In this document: one piece after another, positions 10,226-20,584 of the stretch
Layout of the letters: the number at the start of each line of letters is the position of its first letter
Numbering within the stretch: the first letter of the stretch is position 1
Assembly (NCBI GenBank): GCA_951799405.1
Contig: OX637363.1
Coordinates: forward strand, 3,410,001-3,474,000
Direction: 5' to 3'
DNA length: 64,000 nt
Origin: Agapetus fuscipes
Taxonomy: Eukaryota; Arthropoda; Insecta; Trichoptera; Glossosomatidae
Translations under genes and position numbers: made by a program
Notes under the pieces: model-generated
The model's input: only the letters and a program-made list of their open reading frames with translations
Databases searched by the model: none
Told to the model about the DNA's origin: nothing

Positions 10226-10462
10226 TCTATAATCTAAGTTGCAAGAATATATTAACATTCAAAGCTCATATCAAATGCATGCCCGCAAACAAACGCGTGT
10301 AAGTTCGCGCTTACAAATGCTGAATGTGTAGTATCTCAAATGTACCTACAAAGGCCTGCAACTTTTGCCGACCTTTCCTGGAACAGGGGCGACATTGTCA
10401 AAGCGAACCATTTTTTACAGTAGGTATGGGTGGTCAGCCTCATACCAACCTATATGTCAAGG
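10226..10462 (-). repeat. RTE-A 3'-terminal unit
   Basis: From TATAATCTAAGTTGCAAGAA to CCAACCTATATGTCAAGGA, with one short internal deletion. Confidence 0.8.
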
Positions 10463-10499
10463 AAAATTGGGATGAAATAATTGTGACAAAACATCGGAT

Positions 10500-10625
10500 A
10501 TAATAGTCGGTGTAATAGCCGCGGGGATAAAGACAGGTTATTTGGAACCGGATAACGCTGGTTCGAATCCCGCGACGATAACTTCGACCCTGGTTCAACA
10601 GATGCCGTTGCATGCACACAAGCTT
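10500..10625 (+). mobile_element. tRNA-headed SINE fragment (family T3)
   Basis: A tRNA-like B box (GCTGGTTCGAATCCC) is followed by ACCCTGGTTCAACAGATGCC. The same order occurs at 25535-25640 plus 25963-25995. Distinct from T1 and T2. Confidence 0.5.
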
Positions 10626-10796
10626 CTACTTTCGAATGAAGACAACTGGCCAGGTAAAATAGGTTGGTGGATTGCATTCCTTTCCACAAATCTATTTTTT
10701 TTTTAAATATTACAAAAATATATAAATATAACATTAACTATGAATCGTCCAACTGTCTCATGATGGTTCAGAAAGGTTCGCTCTTTCTTTCTTTCA

Positions 10797-10953
10797 GCAA
10801 CGCAACGCAACTCGCAACTAAGCTACACATAAAGTGTAACTTCTTCCCTGCGTTATCCCTGAAGGGTTCGCATGTGGCGCTTCGGGACCTATTTATTTTT
10901 ACAGGTAAGGGGGCCGGCGTCACACCAACCATTTTCAGTTGAAGTGGGGGTAA
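10797..10953 (-). mobile_element. T2 SINE, 3' part
   Basis: Minus-strand T2 body: CAACTAAGCTACACATAAAG, GTTATCCCTGAAGGG, CTATTTATTTTTACAGGTAA and AGTTGAAGTGGGGG. The tRNA-like head is missing. Confidence 0.75.
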
Positions 10954-11225
10954 GCAAATGGGTAAGTTTGCAAACGTACGTATAAGGAATCATTCATATA
11001 TTGAGGTAAGTATATGGTAATGTAGGTATAAAAGGAAACCGTGTTATCGGCCCATAACAAAATTCTGTTTGTTTTTATTTACGATTCATGTATTTTTGAA
11101 TATTGATTTTTTTATTGTTTGTAAATGATACATTTTTAGTCGTGTGGGACCAAAGGCGGCATTTTAAGATTTTGCTCGAAAATCGGATAAATATTAGAGA
11201 GCACAAGAAATAATTTGCTAATACC

Positions 11226-11547
11226 ACAAACGCAACTAAGCTACACATACGTGTAACTTCTTGCCGCGTTATCCCCGAAGGGGTCGAATGTGGCGAGTTG
11301 AACCTATTTATTTTTACAGGTCGGCCTAACGCCAACCACTTCAGTTGAAGTGGGGGTTTCCCAGCTCCCGAGAGGGATGATACTCATTTCTTGTGAAGGC
11401 TGAGTAAACTTTGCCGGTATTTTATTTTGGGGTTTGAAATAAACACCGAAATGGGAAATTATTTCTGACACCCTTGGCGGGACTCGAACCCGAGCTTATG
11501 GCATGGAATGCAAGCACTCTACCAACTGAGCTATTGACCGGACCATT
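11226..11547 (-). mobile_element. T2 SINE, nearly full length
   Basis: Runs on the minus strand from the tRNA-like head (GGGACTCGAACCCGAGCTTA with CTCTACCAACTGAGCTAT at about 11480-11540) to CAACTAAGCTACACATACG at the 3' end. The cloverleaf portion is an eroded tRNA with A and B boxes still readable. Confidence 0.8.
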
Positions 11548-12104
11548 TATAATATACCTAATCATTTATATTATTTATTTAATTTTCTAAAAAAAAAAAC
11601 TAAATTGACGTCTTTGATTTTGTAAAGATACATATTATTATATAATCAAAATTTCGCAACATGAAGCTCTCGTACTCATGACAAAATATCCATTGACAGA
11701 ATGCCCATGCGACAAAATGTCCACCGACATAATGTCAAAAAATGAACGAAAAAATAATGTATTAATTTCAACCAACCTTTACACATGGCAGTTGATATTT
11801 GATTAATGTTTGATGTATCCTTTTCTCGTTATTTTCTAGTAAAATATCGCGTGGAAAATAGTCAATATTCAGCGAAAAAGACAAAAATAAAGTCGGCGAA
11901 CAAAACAATCATGGCGGACACTTGTAGCGGAAAACTTTTGAACTGACAACTTTTGCAAGTTGGCCAAACTGTAATGCGATACGCCTAAATCACTCTTCAG
12001 CCAGGTAAATGCTTTCTACCTATGGCTCTTAAACTTTTTCATACCAGGTTCAAGTTGGTTTTAACACTTGAACTCCTGCTTTCAACTTTTCTAATATAAA
12101 TTTA
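11548..12104. other. no feature recognised
   Basis: AT-rich. A stretch with ATGACAAAATATCCA, GACAAAATGTCCACCGACA recurs loosely at about 54735-54845 and 22640-22690, suggesting another low-copy repeat, but boundaries cannot be set. Confidence 0.35.
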
Positions 12105-12297
12105 AGTTGCAAAGATATACATCATTTGAGATTCATTTTAAATGTATTCCCACAAGCAGGCACGTGTAAGTTCGCGCTAACACATGTCGCATATGGACCT
12201 ACAATATAAAAACCCAATCTCAAATGAACATAAGCCCTGCAACTCTTGACGACCTTTCCTGAAACAAGGGTGACGATGGTAAAGTGAAACATTTTTT
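12105..12297 (-). repeat. RTE-A unit, outer edge lost
   Basis: AAGTTGCAAAGATATACATC to GTAAAGTGAAACATTTTT; it stops before the GGTTGGTATG edge. Confidence 0.75.
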
Positions 12298-12384
12298 ATC
12301 AATGCTAAAAATGACCCCCAAATTGAAATCGTCGGTGGGGGTGGAAAAACTCAAAATCTCCAGTTGCACGCAATAGATTCGGCA

Positions 12385-12455
12385 CAACTTTCGCCCTTGG
12401 AGTGACAATCTTCACGAAACGGCGCTATTTTAAATCTTTATCATCATCATCATCA
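12385..12455 (+). repeat. L2-type LINE 3' end with (ATC)n tail
   Basis: CGCCCTTGGAGTGACAATC, CACGAAACGGCGCTATT and ATCATCATCATCATCAT. It matches the 3' end of the copy at 33650-33842 (minus). Confidence 0.6.
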
Positions 12456-12459
12456 TAGA

Positions 12460-12899
12460 TTTTTTCTCGTCGGGCAAGCGTTACATTAATTGTATAGCAC
12501 TACGATTCTTAGCAACAATATATATATTTTTTCCTTTTTCTCTAACAACCCGGCCGTGTGACGTAACAATTTTTTTCCATATCAATTCTTGTGCGGACCT
12601 CATTCGTCTAGCTCTGACAATAAATACCCGTGATATTTTAGCCTGACCTTGCCGCGGACCACTGGTTCAGAACCGACGCTTTATTCCTACCGCAATATAA
12701 CCAAGGTTTTAAAATGATACTATTTTATGATTTTAATAGATATTGTTATTGGAGGTAATTTAGTTTTTCTAGTCAATTTAGTTACTTTAAGGTAATTTTA
12801 CATTAGTTTAATAATTTTGAAAAACTTTCTTCATGCCATTTTACGCTCAATTTAATATGTTAAATTCTCATAAAACGAATGAAGTCCGTTAATTTTATG
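12460..12899. other. no gene; dispersed CGGCCGTGTGACGT repeat fragment
   Basis: Contains CCCGGCCGTGTGACGTAAC with a T run. Comparable pieces occur near 33180, 42430 and 46000. The rest is AT-rich and unrecognised. Confidence 0.35.
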
Positions 12900-13218
12900 A
12901 CCGGTCCGTAGTCTAGTGGTTAACACTTCTGACTCGTAAATGGAAGGTTGTGGGTTCGAATCCCGGCGGAGCACAAAAAAATATTCCAGTTATATTTTCT
13001 AATACGCTCTTCGCTGGGTGAAAAATTCATATTAATTTACCAAAGACCGGTCACTAAAGTCCATTTAGTCTTACAGCAATTGTGTCTTGCTTGAGTATTG
13101 GCGCTTTTAAGCTACGGCCAAGCTCGTAAACACCTCTGTGGCACTACAACAAGTGTCATAGACCCATAGAGTCTCTGGAATCTAGGGAGTCACCCGCACA
13201 GAATTTCTTAAAAAAAAA
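12900..13218 (+). mobile_element. SINE: T1 head, central body, poly-A tail module
   Basis: T1 head with TAGTCTAGTGG and GGTTCGAATCC, the central body with CTCTTCGCTGGGTG and TTGTGTCTTGCTTGAG, then the tail A module (ACCTCTGTGGCACTACAACA, ATAGACCC, GAATTTCTTAAAAAAA). No 5S-like head. One of three copies with this 3' end. Confidence 0.85.
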
Positions 13219-13241
13219 TCGACAGCATATACCTACGTGAA

Positions 13242-13323
13242 AAAAGGGGTGCCATTAGCAAAGTGAAGCATTTTTTGCAGTATGGGTGTTTTTGCAGTCT
13301 CATACCAACCTATTAGTCAAGGA
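13242..13323 (-). repeat. RTE-A unit fragment
   Basis: GGTGCCATTAGCAAAGTGA to CCAACCTATTAGTCAAGGA, with a small internal duplication of TTTTTGCAGT. Confidence 0.6.
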
Positions 13324-13329
13324 AAGTCC

Positions 13330-13626
13330 TTGAGTATAAAGAAATTATAAAAACAACTTATTGAATTATAGCATCGGGTAGGTATAGGTACATATTTTTA
13401 TTAACTCGTTTAGAAAAGGGGAACCTACCTCAGATAATTAATTTTGCATGGCAACAATTATTTTTACGACGTTGACAGCAGTGCGGTTCTAATTTCAAAA
13501 TGGTTTTAATTTGAATTTCATTCCATATTCAAACAAAACGCGAGCCGTTTATTAAATTCGATATCAAGGTTTTTTTTAATGACTCTATCTATTTTGCATT
13601 TTAATCTTTTGTTTCAAAATTATATT
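13330..13626. other. no feature recognised
   Basis: AT-rich sequence between repeats; no matching repeat or exon-like segment. Confidence 0.4.
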
Positions 13627-13783
13627 AGGGCGATTTATTTGGTGAGCGCTGTTTTTGTGTTAATCAAACCTCAAGAGCTCTCTGCTAGCTTGGTCGCCAA
13701 TTCTCAAACCAGACCCAGTTGCTGTAAGGCTGGATGGACCTTTTGATGACCGGGCTTTGGTAAAGGTGGACTACGGACCGGCT
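13627..13783 (-). mobile_element. SINE remnant: central body with L2 tail
   Basis: Minus strand: end of the T1 head (GGACTACGGACCGG), the central body (CCCAGTTGCTGTAAGGCTGG), then the L2-derived tail (AGAGCTCTTGAGGTTTGAT). Most of the head and part of the body have been deleted. Confidence 0.65.
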
Positions 13784-13850
13784 TGTGCCAATGCCACCCC
13801 GGTTTCAAGAAAAGGCTGCAGGAGTTGCAAAGTTTATGCTCATAGGGGCT
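13784..13850 (+). repeat. RTE-A unit fragment
   Basis: TGTGCCAATGCCACCCCGG, GGCTGCAGGAGTTGCAAAG and TTTATGCTCATAG, an internal slice of the unit. Confidence 0.5.
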
Positions 13851-14074
13851 GTCCATATATTACGTCATTCGCATTAAGGGGGGGGAGGTCTGGTCTGCGG
13901 ATGATGGCAAATGATGTACGAGTACCAAAAGTGACGTCGTTCTTGTAAATACCAATTTCTACAAAATATACAAAATATTATGTAAGTAATATAACATTAT
14001 TAATTATTAAGCTCACCCATTATTACAGCAAGAGGGGGGGAGGGGGTCATTAGATAATGACTATAATAAATCTT

Positions 14075-14166
14075 ATCCGTGATTTGAGAGGGCCCTTGAG
14101 GTGTGACACACACAAAAACGGCGCTCTTTTATTATGTGTAGGTACCTTATAAATAAATTATCCTTT

Positions 14167-14175
<9 letters not shown>
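14075..14175 (+). repeat. L2 3' end inserted in MITE
   Basis: TCTTATCCGTGATTTGAGAG, GGCCCTTGAGGTGTGACA, CACAAAAACGGCGCTC and an AT-rich end. This matches the terminal UTR of the L2 copy at 43306-44150. Confidence 0.75.

Positions 14176-14220
<45 letters not shown>
14172..14220. repeat. (TA)n microsatellite
   Basis: About 24 TA units, apparently expanded from the tail of the L2 3' end. Confidence 0.9.
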
Positions 14221-14224
<4 letters not shown>

Positions 14225-14667
14225 ATTGTAAGGGGAGGAGGGGTCGAAAATCGGCCAAAATCGATGACGTAATTTTGGACGGCCCACTATGAGGTTTCGT
14301 TTATTATCTAGGAACACATGTATAAACATGCATAAGTATAAGCCTTAAATGTCAAAATATCATTGCAACTTAGAATATAGATTATAGACTAGGGATGGGG
14401 TAAGGTTGATTGTTCTTTTCCTCGCCATCGATTATATTAGTTTACTTACAAAAGTGAGCACGCATTGATTATCGTGCGGTCACCATGACAGGCGGTAAAC
14501 AAAACCCACAATCGTACCATGTGCAGCCGCTGCTGGGTGGGCAGCTGCAGGGAATACCGGGGAACAATGGAAATTATTGGGATTGACGAATTCGGAAATG
14601 ACTGGAATTGAGGAACCTGGGAATGACTGCAAGTGAGAGAAATGGAAATTACCCGAAGTAAAAAAAA

Positions 14668-15022
14668 ACGCAACTAATCTACACGTATAGTGTAACTTCT
14701 TGCCTGCGTTATCCCCGAAGGAGTCGCATTTGGCGATTCGGGACCTATTTATTTTTACGGGTAAGGGGGCTTGCCTCACACTAAGCATGTTCAGTTGATG
14801 TGGGTGTTTCCCAGCTCCCGAGGGGGCTGGTTTTCATTACTTGTGAAGGCTGTGTAAAATTTGCCGGTATTTTTATTTTGGATTTGAAATAAACACCGAA
14901 ACGGGAAATCATTTCTGACACCCTCGATAGGAATCGAACCCGAGCTCTCTCTACCACTCTACCAACCGAGCCGGTAGGAATCGAACCCGAGCTCTCTCTA
15001 CCACTCTACCAATCGGCCAATG
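14668..15022 (-). mobile_element. T2 SINE with duplicated tRNA-like head
   Basis: Full T2 body on the minus strand. The head segment GAATCGAACCCGAGCTCTC, TCTACCACTCTACCAA is present twice in tandem (about 14930-14970 and 14975-15012), giving two A/B-box sets. The copies are almost identical, so the duplication is recent. Confidence 0.8.
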
Positions 15023-15079
15023 TCGAACTTTATACTTATATAATTTGATAAAGGGTTATAGTAAAACACTCCAAAAATA

Positions 15080-15165
15080 GAAGCTAAAAGCTCCAGCTCC
15101 CATAGACCACGGCAACAGATGGAAAACATCTCCAGCATCATCAGCCGGCCGTGAAAGTCTAAACT
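15080..15165 (+). repeat. Penelope-like terminal fragment
   Basis: AAGCTCCAGCTCCCATAGAC, CACGGCAACAGATGG, CAGCATCATCAGCCGGCCG. The same order is seen at 32740-32815 (minus) and 61165-61210, where it adjoins the hammerhead-like motif. Confidence 0.55.
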
Positions 15166-15187
15166 CATTCATTATAATACTAGTTAT

Positions 15188-15616
15188 ATAGATTAAAATA
15201 AAAAACTTATTTGTTACAATTCACATGAGCTTTTATTATTTTTTAAACACTACCGGTTTCGGGAGAAGCAATACCTCCCATCTTCAGGTGTAAATATAAA
15301 CTAACATACAAATACAATACATTATGACGTGAGGATTTGAATTACTGAGGGGGAGGGGGGGGAGTGTTATGTGGGCGGGGTGTAGTAGGAAACATAGAAA
15401 GTAGGGGAGAAGTGTTAGGAAATATAATACTATTTAAGAGGTTATTTACTGAATTAATATTTTTTTGGATTTCGTCATAATGTATTGTATTTGTATGTTA
15501 GTTTATATTTACACCTGAAGATGGGAGGTATTGCTTCTCCCGAAACCGGTAGTGTTTAAAAAATAATAAAAGCTCATGTGAATTGTAACAAATAAGTTTT
15601 TTATTTTAATCTATTA
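15188..15616. repeat. near-perfect inverted repeat carrying hammerhead-like motifs
   Basis: Arms of about 142 bp (15191-15332 and 15472-15614) are almost exact reverse complements around a spacer of about 140 bp rich in G. Each arm holds CCTGAAGATGGGAGG, a loop, and CTCCCGAAACCGGTA (15514-15551 plus; 15251-15289 minus). This fits a hammerhead core (CTGANGA, stem II, GAAA), with one extra base before stem II and a palindromic ACCGGT stem III. I read it as two head-to-head pseudo-LTRs of a Penelope-like element. The high arm identity implies recent origin. Confidence 0.65.
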
Positions 15617-15995
15617 AAATGAACTTTCACGAAGTAACTGCCAAAAACCTAGATAATATACTAGTTATATAGTTCACTTACAAAATCCGGGATTCGTACT
15701 GTGCAATCCTATCTTATATTATATTACACATCTCTATTTCTGAAACCCTTATGGATAGAAATAACCGAAATATAATATTGGTAGTCTATAGAAGGGTTTG
15801 TAAATTATTGTTGTGAAGACTGGGGGAACCTTTGGATACCTTTATTGTGGGGGAAATGAATGAAGGGAAGCCTGCCAATAAACGGCGGTTTCAATCGCAT
15901 GCAGCCTTATAAAAATATTACGAAACGTCGATAAAAGAACTTAATTTTATTTCGTTATGCTATTTATAGATTATTTTATGTTTTATAAATAGCTA
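15617..15995. other. no feature recognised
   Basis: AT-rich intronic DNA; no repeat matched in the window. Confidence 0.4.
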
Positions 15996-16392
15996 CTACG
16001 GCCATCAAAAGGTCCATCCAGCCTTACAGCAACTGGGTCTTGCTTAAAAATTGGCGCTTTGTAGCGACGAACAAAGTCCGGTCGATAGCTTAGTTGGTAG
16101 AATGCTTGCATTCCATGCTGAGAGCAAGGGTTCGATCCCCACCGAGGGTGTCAGAAATGATTTCCCGTTTTGGTGTATATTTCAAACCCAAAATAAATAC
16201 CGGCAAGGTATACTCAACCTTCACAAGAAATGAGAATCAGCCACCCCGGGAGCTGGGAAAAGCCCCACTGCAACTGAAAGTTGTTGGTGGGGGCCGGTCC
16301 CCTTACCTGTAAAAATAAATAGGTCCAGAATCCCCACATGCGAACCCTTCGGGGATAACGCAGACAAGAAGTTACACTATATGTGTAGCTTG
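15996..16392 (+). mobile_element. composite SINE: central body end plus T2
   Basis: GGTCCATCCAGCCTTACAGC and CAACTGGGTCTTGCTTA lead into a complete T2 (GATAGCTTAGTTGGTAG, GGTTCGATCCC, through AAGAAGTTACACTATATG). It meets the next element tail to tail at about 16390. Confidence 0.8.
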
Positions 16393-16830
16393 GTTCATTT
16401 TTATTTTCATAGGTAAAGAGGCCGGCCTCACACCGACCACTTTTAGTTGAAGTAGGGGTTTCCCAGCTCCCATGGGGGGAGGGGGTTGGTTCTCATTTCT
16501 AGTCAAGGCTGCGTACACCTTGGGATCGAACCCTTGCTCTTGGCATGGATGGAATGCAAACATTCTACCAACTGAACTATCGACCTGACTTTTTACGAGC
16601 TTGGTCGTCGCTACAAAGCGCCAATTCTAAAACAAGACCCAGCTGCTGTAAGGCTAGATGGACCTTTTGATGACCGGGCTTTTGTACAGGTTTATGAATT
16701 TTTCAACCCAGCGAAGAGCATATTTGAAAATATAAATGGTATATTTTTTATGCTCCGCCGGGATTCGAACAGACAACCTTCCATTCACAAGTCAGAAGTG
16801 TTACCACTGGAATACGGACCGGTCCGTTGG
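16393..16830 (-). mobile_element. composite SINE in opposite direction: T1, body, T2
   Basis: Reading on the minus strand: T1 head (16735-16830), central body with ATATGCTCTTCGCTGGG, then T2 with head at about 16530-16598 and 3' end at 16393. The pair shares its 3' end sequence with the previous element, so transcripts could fold into a long hairpin. It ends about 35 bases from a TTLL2-like exon. Confidence 0.8.
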
Positions 16831-16866
16831 ACACAATATTTGGAGAAAATAGGACACCTTGCATAC

Positions 16867-16970
16867 CTGAAATCGTAGATGGCTCCATACACCTTCTTCA
16901 TACACTTGAGATGCCTCGCTAGGTTGTCCTTTTTGCAAATGGAAGATCCCTTGGGTATGTGATTGATGAA
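16867..16970 (-). CDS. TTLL2-like: TTLL2-like exon (third visible)
   Basis: Acceptor TCGTTTCAG and donor GTATGC (16861-16866). Reads FINHIPKGSSICKKDNLARH, LKCMKKVYGAIYDF, ending with a split AG/T codon (Ser). INH-P-K and KDNLARHLK-MKK-YG match the TTLL2 region before the nucleotide-binding segment. Phase agrees on both sides. Confidence 0.88.
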
Positions 16971-17025
16971 CTGAAACGAAAAACAATCATCACTGAAATA
17001 GCGAATGAATAGGATATCCATCTAA

Positions 17026-17060
17026 TCTAATCTAAGTTGCAAGGTTGCAAGGGTATATGC
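17026..17060 (-). repeat. RTE-A unit, terminal scrap
   Basis: TCTAATCTAATCTAAGTTGC, the microsatellite end of the unit only. Confidence 0.45.
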
Positions 17061-17187
17061 TGAGGCTGACAAGGATACACCACTGAGACTGAAATGCTAA
17101 AGCTCACAACAGGGATTTGATGCTTTTGTTAAGCCGTTAGCATAGGTTTTTCAGCCACAACGCATTCTTCATCTCCACGCTGTTCCT

Positions 17188-17443
17188 TGACTAATAGGTT
17201 GGTATGCGGCTGACCACCCATGCTGTAAAAATGGTTCACTTTGCCAATGTCACCCCTGTTTCAGGGAAGGACGGCAAGAGTTGCAGGGTGTATGTCCATT
17301 TGAAATTTAGTTTTTAAGTTGTAGGTTTACATGAGGCATGTGCAAGCGCGAATTTGTACGTGTCTGGTTGTGAGAATGCATGTAATGTGAATCTCCAATG
17401 TAACATATCTTTGCAACTTAGATTAGATTAGATTAGACGCTGT
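17188..17443 (+). repeat. RTE-A 3'-terminal unit
   Basis: Full length from TTCCTTGACTAATAGGTTGG to AACTTAGATTAGATTAGATT. Belongs to the subgroup whose tail is GATTA repeated. Confidence 0.85.
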
Positions 17444-17449
17444 CATCCG

Positions 17450-17885
17450 TTTCTATTTTTTATTTTCTTACATGTTTATTCGATCAATGTTGTTGTTTAT
17501 ATGGCTGGTCACGTATTGCACCCTTTGCGTGCTTTTTTTTATGTTCTAATATTCGTACAAATATTTTCTTGTCATTTTTATTCACAGTCTTTAGATTTTC
17601 TTGTATGGTGATGTAAGCAGGAAGAGACAATAGAAAAGAATCAAACACAAGTAAAAATTACATAAAATCTACATGGGCTGTGTTGACACGAATTTCTTAT
17701 GAAAGTAAATTGCGCACTACCATGCAATTCAGCGATTTTTAAAATACGATACCTACTCGAATTACACTTGTAAGGAGTTTTTGTTGTTGTTGTCTTTTTC
17801 CCAATGTTTATGGACAGTTCTTATTATGTATGAGGAAGAATAAGCTTTTGATATAGTTGTCGATGAAGGGTACTTTAGTACCTAA
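17450..17885. other. no feature recognised
   Basis: AT-rich intronic sequence, no exon-like or repeat signal. Confidence 0.4.
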
Positions 17886-18557
17886 AGGGGCTATTTTTAG
17901 ACATTTTAGTCGTCGGTTGAGCCCACGCTTTGACAAACTATTTTTACGATTTTTGGTTCGGATACTTTCAAATAAAACACTACTCTTCTTTTTACTTATT
18001 TATTTTACACGTTTATATTTATTTTTACAAAGACACTTTCATTTATTTCATTACACTTGGTTTTAGTTCACTGGTCGAATTCGTTTATTGTATTGGAGCT
18101 CACAGATAAGACTGTATGTGTGAGAGCTTGAAGACCAACTGCCAACTGCCCAGTGCAAGCAATTTGCACCCTTTTTATACTAAGAAGGTGGAACTGTCGA
18201 GAACACATTTTTGCTAGACTGTTCTCGAAGCACATATGTAATCTAGTGACTTTTCTATTTACTCATAATCATCAATTCTACCCACCAATACAATAAAGAA
18301 TTCCTATTAGCTATAACTAATACGTATACTTATTTTAATATTTATATTGCATATTTACATAACACTATTGATGTATGGGCTGAAAGTCTCATCACCATGG
18401 TAATTCTAACCTACCGAATTTCGGTAATCATTGTATGAAAACTAATCAGCTGTTCACTTGCGGCCATCATGGATTGACAGGTCTTCATACAAATGCATTA
18501 TTATTTTGTCAAAGCGTGGGCTCAACCGACGACTAAAATGTCTAAGAATAGCCCTGT
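17886..18557. repeat. MITE, outer family M28 with LTR-like insertion
   Basis: Outer inverted repeats GGGGCTATTTTTAGACATTT and TAAAATGTCTAAGAATAGCC with GTCGGTTGAGCCCACGCTTT inside. The right half carries the M23.8 MITE sequence (18366-18486). Uninterrupted relatives lie at 27967-28209 and 45360-45604; here extra DNA of about 430 bp has been inserted after ACAAACTA. Confidence 0.75.
17945..18365 (-). repeat. possible LTR with TATA box and polyadenylation signal
   Basis: Inside the MITE, the minus strand reads GTATAAAAAGGGTGCAAATT, then about 100 bases later CAATACAATAAACGAATTCG and further AATAAA signals. This order fits an LTR promoter and terminator. No second copy or flanking duplication was found. 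Confidence 0.35.
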
Positions 18558-18692
18558 ATGTTTTTTTGGTATTATACTAAACTCTACATTAGCTCTTGGT
18601 AGAAGTTTAAATCTAAATTTTACTTTAAATTTTGTGTTTATAGGGAAAGTAGGGAGGTGTTCAGAGCTGCTCGGGGTGGTGTTTGATAATAG

Positions 18693-19118
18693 TGTTACGA
18701 ACTTGGAGTACTTGCGTGCGATTGCACATGCTGTATGCATGTACAGTCGCGTACATAGTGTGTAGAATAATCTAGTACTAGTACGATGGTGATAGTGTTT
18801 CGAACTACGAGCTTCCAAGTAGCTAGGTACGCCTGTACAGGTACAATAGTGTTATATATAATCGTCTGCTATAATCTAGGATTATCTAGAACAGAAATCG
18901 AATAATCTGGAACACGCAAGAAGGATCTCTGTTGTACCTATATAAATGGACTGCAATGGGGCAGCAGCAGAGTAGTCGCTCGGAGCATTTTGCCGTGAAG
19001 ACCAATTAGCAGAGATGATGAACTGTTGTAAATTGTGAACCAAGCCGTGTAAAATAAATTCTTTGAAAATAAATAATTGCAGTTTAATTAAAAGAGAATC
19101 CCAACTAAAATCGTAACG
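18693..19118 (+). repeat. solo LTR (family L1), 426 bp
   Basis: Starts TGTTACGAACTTGGAGT and ends TAAAATCGTAACG, with CCTATATAAATGG (TATA box) and AAATAAATTC (poly-A signal). Flanks are ATAG on the left and ATAC on the right, a 4-bp target duplication with one mismatch. No internal gag/pol. Confidence 0.75.
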
Positions 19119-19511
19119 ATACCATACATCTGCCGCCTCCATCACTTCTTTCATGATGTATTTCATGCAACCACTGAAAGTTGAGGGGAATTTTTCTTGC
19201 TTTACATAATTTAGCAGATACGACGTTTCCGGCGACATTTTGCATCATTTGGAGTAAATATTTGATTTGAATACAAAATCGCTGTCATCAAAATCATATT
19301 AGCCCAGTTTCGTTATTGTAGCTAAATTAGGAATCAGGGATGCCAAATTATGTCATCTAGGCTATAAATATATCAAAATTTCGTTTACCCCGCATGCTGT
19401 AAGGTTTAGACTTTTTACAATACTTTGAGCTTGCATCAAAGGGGCTTGTAGAATTGTTATTTCCGGGACGTGCATCCCATACAGGCAGATGCATCTAAGA
19501 GGTAGGCAATC

Positions 19512-19735
19512 TAAATCTAAGCTGCAAAGATATATATCATTTAAGAAGCAGACATGTATAAGTTCGCGCTAACACATGCCGCATGTGGACCTACAGTATA
19601 AAAACCCAATCTCAAATGAACATAAGACGTGCAACTCTTGCCGTCCTTCCCTGGAACAGGGGTGAAATTTGTAAAGTAAGCCATTTTCTACAGCAAAGGA
19701 GGTCAGCCGGATACCAATCTATAAGTCAAGGAAAA
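19512..19735 (-). repeat. RTE-A 3'-terminal unit, linked to RTE coding remnant
   Basis: ATCTAAGCTGCAAAGATATA to CCAATCTATAAGTCAAGGA. About 110 bp beyond lies RTE-A coding debris in the same direction. Confidence 0.8.
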
Positions 19736-19844
19736 TACACAACAAATTACATTTTTAAAATCAACAAATAAAAATATGTGTGGACATCAAAACTAAAACA
19801 TAATAGAAAATTATAATTTAAAAAACCCTAGTCTAAGCCGCCAA

Positions 19845-19958
19845 CATTACAGATCAACCGCCATTTCTTTCTGTCCTTACATACATTATTAATTTCATCC
19901 AGAGTCATTACCTTCTTCATACAAGCTTTCCTTTTATTATGACTCTGGATATCCGCTC
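19845..19958 (-). pseudogene. RTE-A reverse transcriptase, last codons
   Basis: The minus strand encodes DIQSHNKRKACMKKVMTLDE and NVCKDRKKWRLICNVGG before a stop, the same C-terminus as at 1189-2106 and 63014-63241. Confidence 0.8.
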
Positions 19959-19984
19959 CGCCGGGAATCGGAACCTCAATAGAG

Positions 19985-20310
19985 ACTATTCGCTGCCTTA
20001 GTGCTTGTTTACTGTAAACGCCATTGAGCTAATTTTACAGGAGCAATGTTTTTGTGTTTTGTTATTGTAATTGACAAAATCGTAATTCAATTGCCTATTT
20101 TACCGAAAGTACTGCAGGTCTGGCACTATAATAATCGGTAAAAATCATAATAATGTTACGTTTAAAACTAAAAAAAAGGCGTTTTAAAATGGATATACGT
20201 CAAAGATGCGCAACGGAAATTTCGTAAAGTGGATATACAGTAAAACGATCTTGAGATTGACCGGACGCTCGCAACAATCTTTTAGTGCTTGTTTACTCTA
20301 TGCGCCAAAT
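19985..20310. repeat. M219 MITE fragments
   Basis: ATTCGCTGCCTTAGTGCTTG at 19988 and TTTTAGTGCTTGTTTACTC at 20280 are pieces of the M219 end. The interior differs from the 219-486 copy. Confidence 0.4.
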
Positions 20311-20584
20311 CACATATAAAGGGTGTTCCAGTCACTTCTTCACCGCACATTATATTTGTTGTACTTATTTAATTCATATTACACAGTAGGCTATTGAACT
20401 TTCATTTGACTTTTATTTATTTCTTTACTTCCTTCCTTTCCTATTAATACTCTAGTGTTACCAAAGAGATGGAAGAGAGAAGTTTATTATCAAAATATTT
20501 TTTTATTTTCTTTAAGGTTTTTTTTTGTTTTTTACTTTCTTGCTCTAGCTGAAGACTAAAAATTTCATTTTTTTCACGAAATGG

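Larger units (their letters stand above)
13846..14287. repeat. MITE with TACGTCA-type ends (family M13.8), interrupted
   Basis: Begins AGGGGCTGTCCATATATTAC and ends GACGTAATTTTGGACGGCCC. A second copy lies at 38735-39195. The ends are of a type common in arthropod genomes; I do not assign a superfamily. An L2 3' end and a TA microsatellite occupy its middle. Confidence 0.75.

Noticed and set aside
13846..14287. Target duplication and superfamily of M13.8
   Set aside because: Flanks differ between the two copies and no clear duplication could be read, so no superfamily is claimed.
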